Assembly (NCBI GenBank): GCA_018398765.1
Contig: JAHBMJ010001118.1
Location: 64,001-117,339 of the forward strand
Origin: Chromera velia
Lineage: Eukaryota > Sar > Chromeraceae
Direction of reading: 5' to 3'
Length of the DNA stretch: 53,339 nt
Shown here in pieces: positions 23,217-34,749 of this stretch. The notes beneath the pieces were generated by a model. It was not told the DNA's origin. It made no database searches and worked only from the letters and a program-made list of their open reading frames with translations. How positions within the stretch are numbered: the first letter of the stretch is position 1; each line of letters begins with the position of its first letter. The position numbers and the translations under genes are program-made.

Positions 23217-26200
23217 GCGCCTGATTGAATGGTTGCCCCCCCCCCCTTGATCTCTGCATGCATATCCTTCCATTTCCTTCTCAAGCTCCCCCTCCTCCTT
23301 TCAAGGTTCGCGAGACAATGAATACATGCGTTCAGGAGCACTTGTGGATCATGGTGTGCATGCCAGTGGAGGAGGTGAGGACAAGGATGAGATCAGCCTC
23401 CTGAGTGTGGATCGAGTGCAGAGGGAGACGGAGGGCTCATCCGCCTGCCAGTGGGTGTGGCACTGTGCGTTTGGAGAAGAAAAGTCAGCAGCCGCTTGGT
23501 GTGCGGGCCTTCGTGTGTGAGTACCTACATACGCCGCTATCGGACGGGTGATGTGTCTCGGGGGGTGCCTGTAGGTCCATTTCTCGAGTTCTTCTGCGTC
23601 CCGTCGAGCTGTCTCGTCTCCCCATTTGCCTAATCAATCTTTCCCGTCTCTTTCTTTTTCATTCGTCTACTTCTTTCGCAGTTCTCCGCAGTCCTACTCC
23701 TAAGTTCTTTGCTCGTATGTACTCTCTTCTGGAGTCCAGACTGCGCTGTGCCGTGCTGTGCTGAGCGGCACAGCTTCTTTTCACTTCTCCACTCACACTG
23801 ACGTGATCGCATCGTTCTACTCCTTTTGTTTCTTTGGATATTCTCTTCTTTTTATTCACTGACAGCCTCTCGTCTGCGTCTGTGCAGGAATGCGGATGTG
23901 CATATCTACCGAGAAGTGGATGTGGAAGAGGAGGGGGGGGCGGGGGAAGGGTTTTGTTGTTCTTTGAACACCGAAAGGGGTGGAGACGAAGCACAGGCAG
24001 AGACGGAAGGAGAGAAAGCCTTTGAACTCTCCACAAGACCGCCCAGAGATGCGAAGAGAGAAAAGGGGGAAAAGTATCGCGAGCTGAGATGTACTGTCTA
24101 CAGAGCCCCGTTTTCTTTCCACGTGATCCCCCGGTTTTGTTTCTTTTGCTCAGTGGGGCCGCATGCGGACTCCTCAGCAGCAACTGAACGATTTGAAGCG
24201 CAGACAGAGAGAAAAAACGCCCCCCCTGACTCTGCTTCTCTTGGAGAAAAGAGGGAGGACAGCACGGAAGACGTCTCCGAAACTCGAACGCGAGAGCAGC
24301 CGCCGCGGTCGATCCTGCATGATCGGACTCACTTGGTTGTCGTTGTCTCTGTAGCGGAGAGGGTGGAGAGAGGATCTCCTCTCTCTTCTGATGCTTATGA
24401 AAGACACGGGGCGACAGAGACGAGAATGAATGAGGGCCCCGACAGGGGACAGGAGGGAGATTGCGACAGAGAGGCAGAGCCTCTACCAGAAGGCAGCGCT
24501 GTTGGAGGGGTCTTTGTGCAGATTTGTTTGGTAGACCCTCAAAAAAGAGGTGTAAGTCAGGGAGCTAGTCAAGCAGAAAATAGTGTGGTTCTATTAAACA
24601 GACTCTCTTTCTAATCGATTTTGAAGAGAGTGGGTCAGTCAAATTTGAGATCAAACAAAGGGCAGTCGACAGTGGAGTACATTTAAGAACAAATCTCCTC
24701 TCTCATCTGACAGCTAGAATATCTGCCACTGAATTCCACTGTGTCGGTCGGTCGGTCGGGCTACTGGTCAACAGGCATAGATTTCAACCGTCCGTTCGTC
24801 GCTTGTGTTTCTTTGCTGCAGTCCACAAAGACTCAATTGTCAATTCTCTTTGCTTCCCATGGGAAAAGAGAAGAATTCCCAGAAATGACTTGTTAAATTG
24901 CTTTCCGTCTTCTACATCACCCTCCCTTTTTGAATGCAGAAAGTCCGCAGTGTGGTTGTCCACCTTCCCGCTCCCCCTCCCTCCCCTGGGGTGTCGACCC
25001 GCCCTCCCGCAAAGACCAGCCTCGTGGCTGCAGCCCTTCAGGGACGTCTCCTTCTCCTCACAACATCTTCAAGGTAGCTGGGCACATAGGCAAATGCATG
25101 GGGCAATCAGTTCCTCCTGACTGAGGAAGTCGTCTGTGGAGTGTGACTTTGGGGGAGGCATTTGGTTTTGTTTTGCGATGAGTTTGCGTTCTAAATGTAG
25201 TCACCTCAGATTTGTTTCGAATTTGCAGCGACAGGTGAAAATGGAATCTGCAGTCTGCACTGGAGACCTATCGATTGTTGGTTTCGTCTTTCTCGAGAAT
25301 GTCTTTTGGGGGCGTGGAAGGAGGGAGAAGGAGAAAAAAGATGAAAGGAATGACAATTGAGGTGACGAGTTTCCGTTCCCATCTGTTTTGGGGGGAGGTG
25401 ACGAGTTTACAAGAAAGTCATAGGTCGGGCTTGAGAGTGGCGTCCGTCGGTCACACACACATCTTTGATTGCGTGCAGGAGCGTTTTCCTACTGGATGCT
25501 ATCAAACTTTCGATGCTGTCTGTTGCACATCGCATCTCTTCAAGTTAGCGTCGTCTGAGCTTTGTGAGCTTTCTTCTTTTTGCGTGGCCTCGTTGTATTT
25601 CGTCCCTTTCCTGCCATCCCTCAAGGTTCTTCCTGGACTGGATTTGCATCGTTGGTTTCCACGTGCCTTTTACCCTTCCGACTCTGTTGTTGGGTTTTCT
25701 GGTCAATGGATCAACGCGACGTCATGATGGTGTGTGATGCCGTTTTCGTCTCTGACCTTGTGAATGAAGATGATGAAGTCTTTCAATGTGAGCTGAGTTT
25801 CCAGTCGGTTTTGCTGTTAATTATTTCCTTTCTCCCTTCCCAACTTGCTTCTTTCCTTTTTTCTTCCAGCTCCTAGTCTCTCCGTTGAGCCTTTCGGTAA
25901 GTGCGTGTCTGCCTGCAGCATTGATCAAATCGATGAACTTCTTTCCGATCCAGAAAAAAGCGGTTTTCAAAGGAAAAGCAAATGACATTTCAAGAGCCGG
26001 AGACGACATAAGAATCAGCGAGAAGGAGGAGAAGGAGGGGGAGGAGGGGGAGGAGGCAGTTCGGTTTGTGGGACAGTGTGGAACAGGAGTTTTTGGAGTT
26101 TGGGAGGCGAGAAAAAGAAAGAAGAGAGACAGCAGTTCTTCTTGTCGGGTAACGATGAGGAAAGACAAAAGAGGGGGAAATTTCCCTTTTCCCCCCGAGT

Positions 26201-29102
26201 GCAATTCCTCCTCGGGGTCCTGGGTGATCACCCGACTCACAGGCGAAATCAACAGCGGCGGCGTTCTTCATCACGCAGCGTTCGTCGGGGTCTCACCAGG
26301 TCAGTCAATCGGCGTGCGTCCTGCTCGATCAGGAGAGAGAGAGACAGAAAGACAGGAAATACAAAGAGAGAGAAAAGGCTCTAGAAGGGAACAGCTGAAA
26401 CCAAGCGGGGCAGGTTTTTGTCTGTTCTGTATGTGTAATTAGATAGACGTGAAGAAATAGGCGTGGAGTGGAGGAGCTTTCCATAGAAGAGTGTGAGTGT
26501 GAGGGGGCCCTTGTGAGAAGATTGAAGACCCAGAGAGAAAAAGGCGTCACAAAGAACCTTCATGCTGTACGTGTGAATGTCTGTCAATGAAAACACTGAC
26601 AACGGCTTATCCTTCGCCTTTCTTTCTACACGTGCATTGATCGACATGATATTTACGTTCATGCAGACGGGAGTGCCGTTTGGGCTTCCGACGAGTCGGG
26701 TTCGATTGTTAGATTTTTGTTGGAGGAGGGGGAAGGAATGAAGTCTCTGCGTGACCTTGATAAAGCGTCTTCTGCTTCTGGTCCGGTAAACGAAAGAAGG
26801 GATGGAAAAGTAAACCTGGTAGGCTCGTTTGAGAACGATTTGGCAGAAAAAGCGGAGGTGATGTTGCAACAACAAGAAAAGGAAATCGGTCCATCCTCTC
26901 GGGGGGAATCGGAGCCGTCGTGTACTTTTTTTCAAAAAAGTGACTCGCGGCAAAGCAAAGGAGGGTGCATCTTGAGTAAGGATGAAGATTGTTTGTTGCC
27001 CCAATCTGATGGGAAGGATGGGCTTCGCTCTCGGCATCCTCCCATAAGAGTGAGAGTGAAAGAAAACCTGACAGCTTGTCTGGCTTTGCATAGCGTCACT
27101 GGTTGCGGAGCTGCACTGAGCCCTTCCGGGAGACTCGCAGCGTCCGGTGACTTCAGCGGCAATGTCTTTTTCTGGAACGTGCCCTTTCCTTTTGTTTCGG
27201 ACTTTGAAAGCGTCAAGAGAGGGGGGAGGAGAGGACAGAGACTGCAGAAGGCCCCTGCTTTACTCATCGCATCAACGGCTGGGAGTGGACGGGAGACGGG
27301 AAAAGATGGACAGGAGGAAACGAGCATACCAGGTGAGGCTGGAGAAAACGTGGGTTTGGCAATTCCACAAAAAGCCTCTGCAGTGGAATCGAGTGGCAAA
27401 GAGCAGGTGAATTTCGAGTGTCTGGCGGACCTGCCTGTGGCCCGGAGTGCCCTCACGGCTGTTGAGACTCAGATGGTGGAGTGCTCTGAGACTCGTCTCA
27501 CACAGACAGAAGGCGCGGCTGATGTGTCTGCAGTGGACGAATGGGTATCGATGGAAGTTCGGTGCGTGTGCTTTCTTTCTGAGAGGGCGGTGGTGGTGGG
27601 AACATTAGGCGGGGGTGTATTTGTCTTGGTTCTTGTCGGGGAGGACGGGGATGGCACTGACGGACAAATGGAAGTGAAAAGGATTCGTTTGAGGCATGTA
27701 GAGAGGAGCCTGGCGGGAATCAACGGCGGTCTCTCTGCAATCACGTGCGTCAGATATCCCCCTTCTCTTTTTCCACTGGAAAGTCAGGAGTGTGAAGAAA
27801 GAGGAGGAAGAGTGGTAAAGGAAGTCGAAAAAGGCAGCCTGGTCATTGCAACAGGGGGGGGGCGCTTAGGCCTTTTTGATGTCCTCCTGGAATCCTCCGC
27901 TTCCTCAGCAGAGAGAGGGGGCAAAGATCCATTCGTTCAGGTGACCGCCACGTGGGTGCGCACTGTCCATGAGGCACAAGGACAAGCACGCCCCCGTGAT
28001 AACGGCCTTTCTGCTGCATCTGCCGAGCCTCTGAGTTTAGGTACTCCGTTCTTCGAAGAGGCACTTCGTGAAGAGAATGTGTGCGAAGAGAGGGGAAGAG
28101 CCCGACAGGGGCATCTTCGGAAGAAGATTGAAGAGGAACAGGAAGAGAAAGAAGAGAGAGAGATCCTGTGGGTAGGGGAGGGGGCACTGACAGCAGAAGA
28201 CGGAGAGGCGGAGTCTTCTGGATCATGGGATGAGAGGTTTGGATCCTTGGGTCCGTCGGTCGGTCGGTTAATCCTTGGGTGAATTTGCGTGGACTTTCGG
28301 ACTTGTCTCTCTTTTGCCATCTTCTTTGAATTGTTTCAGCCTATTCCTCTGTTTCTGTTGCCGTGTCCAAGTGCGTGTATGGGTGTGTCTCTCCAAAAGT
28401 CTGCATGTGCATGTGTGAGGCAGGTCCTTGTTCGTGCTTTTTTGAGCTTACACAATTAAGTCCGGAAATCGTGTAAGGCCGAGTCTGTAAACTGTGTGCG
28501 TGTATGTGTGTGTGAGTCTGTGGAAGAAACACGCACTTCCCCCCCCCCCCCTCTCTCTGTACGAGAGAGATGGGGGGGGCCGGGAGTCCACGCGTGGATA
28601 TTTTGTCCTGTGTCTTGTTTGTGCTTCTTTTCCTTCTTCTCCATCTTGTGGGAATTTCAAATTCGTCCTCTCTCATGCCATCGAGCTGGCCTCTGTCTAA
28701 CTGCTCCGTTAGGTCCTGTGATGCGTGCGTGTCAGTTCTTTTTTACAGGCAGCCTTGTGCTCTCACTACTCCTCCCCCCCCGTTGGTGGATTAATATCTG
28801 ACTGCATGCATGCAGGCCTCTACTGTGAGATCTGGTCTGCGTCTTGGGGGCCTCGCGTGAAGCTCTCAAGCTCTCCTTCAGAGTCTCTGAAGTCGCCTTT
28901 TTCTGGACACACAGTGACTGGAAAGAAGGGAGCGCGGAGACACGAGAGGAGACTGATCGCCACTGGGGGAGAAGATCAGGCAGTGAGGATTGTGGAGTCG
29001 TCTGGTGGAGCTCCGGTCGCGGTCTTGAGGGTAGGTGGAGGTGGGGGGGCACCTGCATGGATATTGGGGGCAGGAAAGGAAGAAAATATTTGTCTGTCGG
29101 TA

Positions 29103-29148
<46 letters not shown>

Positions 29149-30503
29149 TCACTCACTCACTCACTCACTCACTTTCTGCCCATGAATTGGTGTCTGTGCG
29201 GTCTGGTGGACATCTGAAACTCTGTTTGTTTGGGCGTGTGTGCCCTTGGTGTGTGCCTCTGTGTGTATCTGCCTGCAGGGTCACACGATGGCAGTGACAG
29301 CCGTGGACTGGCACCCGCTCCCGATTCTTGATTCCGATTTGTCGGTTTCCTTGTCGTGCGATGGGGCCGAGGCTGCGGCGAAGTCCGTAAAGAGGGGGGG
29401 ACGGGACTCTTCCGCAGGGGGCAGGGAGAGGGAGGGAGGGGTGCCTTGGGGCTCTTCTGTGGATCTTCTCTATCCGAGTTCCTCTGTTTTGATCTCTGCG
29501 GCTGACGACAAGACATTGCGGGTCTATCGAATCGATTCTGGCACTGGCGGCGTGGGGGGAAAGTTGAGAGAAGGGGAGGAGGAGCAGGAAGCTCAGCCAT
29601 TCGACTTCAAGTGCACTCTGTGTCAGTGGGCTTTCATGCTGAATTCCTCTCTTGCTCATCTGACCAAGTTGGCTCGATAGCCTTTTTTGCCTTAGGTCTC
29701 TGTGGCCACTTCGCGGCTTCACGTTCGCATGAGATTTGGATATACACTTTGTCCATTCGCTATGAAAGTTGCGTTGATTTTGACGGACTCTGTAGCTTCT
29801 TGCTCTTGAACTGTGAGTTTCATACAACGCTGTCGGCCGGTTGCAGGTTGTATTTTGAACTCATATGAGCTGCCGGGGGGGCACACGCTCACCTACGCTT
29901 CACTGAGAATTCCACAAGTACGTCAGCTTGACTCTTCTCTTCTCTTGTCTTTGGCCTGGATGCCTCTGTTGCCCTTGCGCCCCCTGTTTTCTCCGTTCAA
30001 TGCGGTATTCATCGTTCGAGCTAGTGTCACTGAAGCGAAAGGATGGATTCGCCCCATGTGTCCATCATGATAAGAGAAAAAATGAATGCGAGGAGAAAAT
30101 TGGTAGAGAGTCTCAAGAACATTTGACAGGGAGCCGTAGGTTGTGAAGCGGCTATTGCCGCTACTTGCCCGGCATGCAGGTGATGAATGAGTCCGCCTGA
30201 CTGCATTTTGGTGATCCTCGATTCGAGAATCTCCTCCCTCCTCTCCTTCAATAGGATTTCACGATCCTCTTCTTGTGTGCTTTCATTCGACTTTCTGCAG
30301 GAGAGGGGTGCGAGTGTGGAGATCTTCGCAGCGACTCTCCATGGTTTTCTTCTCCGATGGCGTCTCCCAGTGGAGGCTCTGATGAAGTCAATGGGCGAGG
30401 GGGAGAAGAAGCAGAGGAGGGAGAAAGGAGACGGGGGGGCTTTTGAGGTCACAGAGGAGGAGAAGGAGGAGCAGGTCACGGTGGAAGTCGAGGCCGGCTG
30501 CAG

Positions 30504-30537
<34 letters not shown>

Positions 30538-31431
30538 ATGACATGAGTAGATGATGAGCTAGAGAGACGTCTGCATGATGCACGTACTGGTCTATGTTCA
30601 CGCATGTACTATTCTTCTTCTTTCGTCCTTTTTTCTCTTTTCTTCTTTTATGCTATGAGAAACCTACGAAGACCGGCGACCGATTGTTGACTGCAGTTCG
30701 TCAGCTGAAATAAGCATTCACTCCCTTCTCGAATTACAAGAAAACAAAAAGTGTGTCACAAGAATCTGTGTCGATCTGCGTCATTGTGGTGAGTTTCTCA
30801 ACAGTTCTTGAAAAACGCCGAAAAACGCAAGACACAGGAAAAGAAGAAAAAGAAGAAGAAGAAGAAGAGGGGTGCTCCGCGGGAATCAAAAGTCTTTTTG
30901 TCCCCACCCCATTCATTTCCATCCTCCCTAGCCATCCTCCTCCCTTTTCATCTTTTCTTCAAGTTCCTCTACAACAATGTTGGTTGTCCTCCTCTGCAGC
31001 AAACTATGTGCTGCATCTGTGGAGGGGCTCTCGGTTGGGCAACATACAGGTCAGTCAGCTAGCGGCCAGACTGCATGCATGCATGTCACAGCACCCAAAT
31101 TAGGTCTCTCTGTCGCATCCTCGTGATGCGATTCGTCTTTTCACAGTGAATGGAATATTTCTTTTTGCAATTAGTGGAACACCTCTTTACTGGATTCCGC
31201 AGTTCGATCACGGCACTTGTTCAAAAGAGCGAAAAGCGACGCTTTTTTTTTTTGGATGATCTTCTGAGATTCGATAGCTGCAAAATATATTTTATGCATG
31301 CAGGATCGACTCGTTCGATCGTTCCATGGATTTTCCTTTGCTGTCTGAAGGCCTTCTCCTGTTTCCGTCTGTGCCTCCTTGCAGGCTTCATCGTCGCTGC
31401 GGATTGCTCGCTGACCTTCTTCCACCTATGA
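21733..31431 (+). CDS. Large WD40-repeat beta-propeller protein, many exons; possibly WDR6/Trm734-like
   Basis: WD40 propellers are protein-binding scaffolds. Well-supported coding blocks: 21818-21895 (first exon may start at 21733), 22531-22600 or slightly longer, about 23306-23516, 23888-about 24550, to 25787, 25870-25896, 25919-26299, 26667-28250 or 28262, 28816-29030, 29279-29621, 29847-29917, 30301-30503, 30697-30788, 31000-31049 and 31385-31431 (TGA). Blade signatures include RRLIATGGEDQAVRIV, GHTMAVTAVDWHP, VLISAADDKTLRVYRID and GRLAASGDFSGNVFFW. The N-terminal order (VDVYCC blade, then QWVWHCAF, AAWCAGLRNADVHIYR) resembles WDR6, the partner of the tRNA 2'-O-methylase FTSJ1, but this is weak. 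Long Glu/Arg/Ser insertions separate blades. 24600-25650 and the link before the last exon are unresolved; two adjacent WD40 genes cannot be excluded. Confidence 0.7.
22237..22410. repeat. (CCTT)n microsatellite in a WD40-gene intron
   Basis: About 40 CCTT units with CTTT interruptions. The long open frames seen here on both strands (Pro-Ser-Phe or Arg-Lys-Glu-Gly repeats) are artefacts of it. Confidence 0.95.
23153..23216. repeat. GT microsatellite in a WD40-gene intron
   Basis: GT units with GC interruptions, followed by a run of C. It lies between the exon ending near 22600 and the exon starting near 23306. Confidence 0.9.
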
Positions 31432-31471
31432 AACAATGGAGAGATCGGGCGTGACTCGGGGGGCGGGGGCG

Positions 31472-31473
<2 letters not shown>

Positions 31474-31503
<30 letters not shown>
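31474..31503. repeat. Homopolymer of 30 G
   Basis: The run begins 43 bases after the WD40 stop codon and within about 100 bases the sequence turns AT-rich. Such long poly-G is rare in genomes and is prone to sequencing error. Confidence 0.9.
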
Positions 31504-31506
<3 letters not shown>

Positions 31507-32629
31507 ATGCGGACACTGATAATCAATTGGCGGTCTGAACAAAAAGAAGAATGAATAAAGAAATGAATCACAGAATAGAAAAAGAAAGAGAAAACAAATA
31601 GATTGTTCAAAAACCTTGAAAAAGGGCTAAAAAGTTTGAATGAGTATTAAGGGAGAAAAAAACGTGATTCCGAAGGAAACATGAATGTATAAATACGATG
31701 TTTGACGCTAGAATCATCTGGTCTGAATCATTTGAAGTCTACTCTCCGAGTCTACTTCTATCTATAGCTATTTTTTTGAATGTTTTTAGTTGTTTTTAAT
31801 GTTTTATAAAGAATATTAAATACTTAATAATCAATTAATAAATTAATTTTATATATCAAAAATTATTTTATTGATTGAATCTTTGATTACGAATTTATAT
31901 AATTAATACCAAACTAAGTAGAACTTGAAGAAGACAAAACCTGCACAGTACGCAACAAAAACTATCCCTCCACCAGATTTTTCTCCCTATATAGTAGAGC
32001 ACTGTCGCCGTTCTACCTTGCAGAAGTTACCCTTACGAAGAGCAAATTCACCTTCTCAAACATATATCTAGTTAAACATACGTATACCGCTTAAATATCT
32101 ATAGTTAAATATACGTATACCTAGATGTATACCGCTTGTAAAAGTCAAATTTAAAGCCTTTACATATATATTTTATCTAAAATAATGGGTTAATTAAAAA
32201 TAAAAAGCTTATGGTAGCTATAGACCTCCTCTTTTGTGATTTATGTATTTTGTAATTGTCTGCACTTTTTTAGATAAAATTTAGCATTTTTTTTTTTTTT
32301 TTTTAAGAAACTATTCTAAGATTCAAGTTCGATTAATTTGGTCTACTTTGTAATGTGTGTCATAGCATGCACCCTGACTTGAAGTGTGTATCATCCAAGG
32401 TATAGACATGAATGGTCATCTTTGTTCTACGGACTTGACTTCTTTATCCAGCATTATAGATTATATTCTACAATATTCCCCACTCCTCGTACGCGACCGA
32501 AATTAAATGCAGGATATTTTTGATACCTTACACAAACAAGAGATACTTCAAACCATAAAAGATGCATGCTGTGCTTCATTTTGCCATAAAGGTACGACAA
32601 CGAGGTCACAACATCACGCAGGCACACGG
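31504..32629. other. AT-rich gene-free block
   Basis: The block is dominated by A/T, with a run of T at 32289-32304. Around 31998-32016 it carries an inverted copy of a 20-base stretch also found at 4092-4113. No open frame of note was seen. Confidence 0.65.
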
Positions 32630-32638
32630 GTCTTCAAG

Positions 32639-32965
32639 TTGCCGTCACACTGCGTATAGAAATATATGTCGAAGTTCTCGATTGAAAGGAAGGTGGTCGT
32701 TGCCAGGTAGACGGAGCAGAAAGAAGTAGAGGGAGCTGCGGTGGTATGCTGTATGAAATGAAGTAAAAAAGCAAGGGAGTGAGCGGAAGAGAAATGTAGA
32801 GAGATGACAAAGGTAAGAGGATGAGAAATGAGCATGTAGACGGACAGGCGAAGCGTCACAGCGTGTCCCAGACAGGCAGACGGGCAGGCACGCATACAGC
32901 CAGTCAGCCAGACAGGCAGATGGGCAGACACGCACACAACCAGACAGCCAGACAGGCAGATGGGC
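32639..32965 (+). repeat. Left arm of inverted repeat
   Basis: Pairs with the right arm at 34275-34590. It ends inward with tandem CAGACAGGCAGATGGG units that are nearly the same in the other arm. Confidence 0.7.
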
Positions 32966-33449
32966 AGGCAGGCAGGCAGGCGGCCGAAGCGCGCGGCTTT
33001 GCGGCCGGGCCAAACCATTGGCCATCCATGCAAACCCAAACTCATGCATGCAACAACGCAACTTGAATCTGGATCTGAATCTAAAGTTGATCAAGTGTCA
33101 GACTTGTCGGATTGTCAGAGAACTTGAATCGATCCCTCAATTAAATCGAGGAAGACTCACCCAAGAAAGTTCTGACACATCGTGAATCAACTGCTTGACA
33201 CCAGCGCGCGACCACCTGTACACCGAAGAGGATCTCGACTGCTCTTTATTTAAGGTTTGTCATTGCAAATGTGATGTGATTCAGGTGCATGATGCCCTCT
33301 GCATACCGTTGCCGAAATTGTCCCTCCCTCCTCTTCCAATGACAAATTTCACCACTCTCGCCCCTGTCGTTGCCCTCCCACAAAGCCAACCAGCTAGTGC
33401 TCAACTGTTCACTCTCTCTTCCCTCTCCTCTTATGCACTGCTGCTCACG

Positions 33450-34247
33450 ATGTCCAACCAGTCCAGCGTCTCCCCCCCCTCCACCCCCGCCAATCAGGCC
33501 ACCGGGGTCTCCAACCTCCACGAGGACGCACCGCCGCTGACCCCCGCCACTCAGGCCAACGAGCTCCCTGACCTCCAGGAGGACCCAGCCGAGACCCCCT
33601 CTGACCCTTACAAGGTTCGCTCCACCTTCATGGCCCTCTGTGACACCGTCGAGAACCTTGCGGCCAAGGACAAGAAGTCTGGCCACCCAGACAAGAGCGA
33701 CGGCGCCAAGAAGACCATTGAGGCCGTCAAGAAGATGCGCACAGTCGCCAAGCAGACGGACACCGTCATCTCAGAGGCACAGATGAAGAAGGAGATCGAG
33801 TCCGGACTTGGAGAGATCAAGAAGACCGCTGCTGAGGTCGTGGAGAACAACGACAAGGACAAGATCTGGCCGCAAATCTTCAAGGCCGTGACGGACGTCA
33901 AGATGGAGGACCTCTTTCAGGCTGTGGGTGTCCCCCCCCCCTTCATAATGCGCCTCAGCCAGATCGAGGGACTTACCGCTCAGAAGAAGGAGTCTGGCTG
34001 CAAGGACATCAGCGACGCCGCCCACATGATCGCTGACACCGCCGCCAACATGAGAGCAGTCGCCTTCAAGAAGGGCAAGATGATCTCTGAGAAAGAGATG
34101 GCCGAGTTCAAGGCCGGTTTCGCGGACATTCAGAGACTCGCTGAGGACATCCCGGAGAACAGCAAGGGTGCCCAGATTTGGCGCAAGCGTGTCCTCAAGG
34201 CGGTGAAGGACGTGAACGTTAAGGAGCTCTTTGAGGCACAGGCCTAA
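33450..34247 (+). CDS. Orphan protein with two tandem copies of a ~100-residue helical domain
   Basis: The start at 33450 was preferred over an in-frame ATG at 33195 because the 85 residues before it look non-coding. The 265-residue product has a Pro/Thr/Ser-rich N terminus that itself contains a short duplication (TPANQATGVSNLHEDAPP against TPATQANELPDLQEDPAE). Residues 60-158 and 165-263 are repeats of one domain: each has a K-K-S/E-S-G turn, a helix with M-R-x-V-A, I-S-E-x-x-M, then I-W-x-x-x-x-K-A-V-x-D-V and a closing E-L/D-L-F-x-A. There is no signal peptide or membrane segment. Codons are strongly biased to C or G endings (AAG, GAG, GCC, ATC), unlike the AT-rich surroundings, suggesting high expression. 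Stop TAA. No family was recognised. Confidence 0.7.
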   Translation: MSNQSSVSPPSTPANQATGVSNLHEDAPPLTPATQANELPDLQEDPAETPSDPYKVRSTFMALCDTVENLAAKDKKSGHPDKSDGAKKTIEAVKKMRTVAKQTDTVISEAQMKKEIESGLGEIKKTAAEVVENNDKDKIWPQIFKAVTDVKMEDLFQAVGVPPPFIMRLSQIEGLTAQKKESGCKDISDAAHMIADTAANMRAVAFKKGKMISEKEMAEFKAGFADIQRLAEDIPENSKGAQIWRKRVLKAVKDVNVKELFEAQA

Positions 34248-34274
34248 GGTGCGTCAGGTTTTTCTGCCTGCCTG

Positions 34275-34590
34275 CCTGCCCATCTGCCTGTCTGGCTGTC
34301 TGGTTGTGTGCGTACCTGCCCGTCTGCCTGTCTGTGACACGCTGTGACGCTTCGCCTGTCCGTCTACGTGCTCATGTGACAGTCGAGCTAGGTTGCAGTG
34401 TAGGAAGGACGCTTGCTTTTGCAATGTCCCCACGTTTCTCTTCCGCTCACTCCCTTGCTTTCCCACTTCATTTCGTGCAGGATGCCACCACAGCTACCTC
34501 CATCTACCTCTGCCTTGCGGTGGCCGCATACCTTCCCTGCAAACGAGAACTTCGACATGTATTTCCATACGCAGTGTGACGGCAAGATAC
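34275..34590 (-). repeat. Right arm of inverted repeat
   Basis: Reverse complement of the left arm at 32639-32965, with about 30 extra bases around 34378-34410 relative to it. It begins 28 bases after the orphan gene's stop codon. Confidence 0.7.
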
Positions 34591-34749
34591 GGCAAGACCC
34601 TTGGTCGCGAGCCAGTCGCATGTGCCTATTATGTGCACGCCAACTTCTTGTCCGGCATTCGCGGTGCTTGATTGACGGACATTCTCTTAGAAAAGATTAC
34701 ATGCTTTCCTTTGAGCACAGCGAAGACCCACTCCATTCCGCAGAGAGCT

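Larger units (their letters stand above)
32630..34600. mobile_element. Unit bounded by ~330-bp imperfect inverted repeats, enclosing an orphan gene
   Basis: The left arm (about 32639-32965) and right arm (about 34275-34590) are reverse complements over roughly 330 bases at about 80% identity by eye. Shared words include GCCGTCACACTGCGTAT, ATGTCGAAGTTCTCG, AAGCAAGGGAGTGAGCGGAA and GACGGACAGGCGAAGCGTC; both arms end inward in GGCAGGCAGGCAG repeats. Between them lies one gene on the plus strand. Outer borders and a target-site duplication could not be fixed. A TIR element or a fixed inverted duplication are both possible. Confidence 0.55.

Noticed and set aside
27937-28320. Minus-strand Ser-rich frames opposite the large WD40 exon
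   Set aside because: Shadow of the plus-strand exon, which has WD40 blade motifs and consistent splice phases.
7393-28398. Repeated word CAAAAGTCTGCA (near 7393, 8523, 21123, 28389), two of which are RABL2 exon starts
   Set aside because: The two exon starts encode different residues in different phases; the match looks like chance plus the common TGCAG acceptor.
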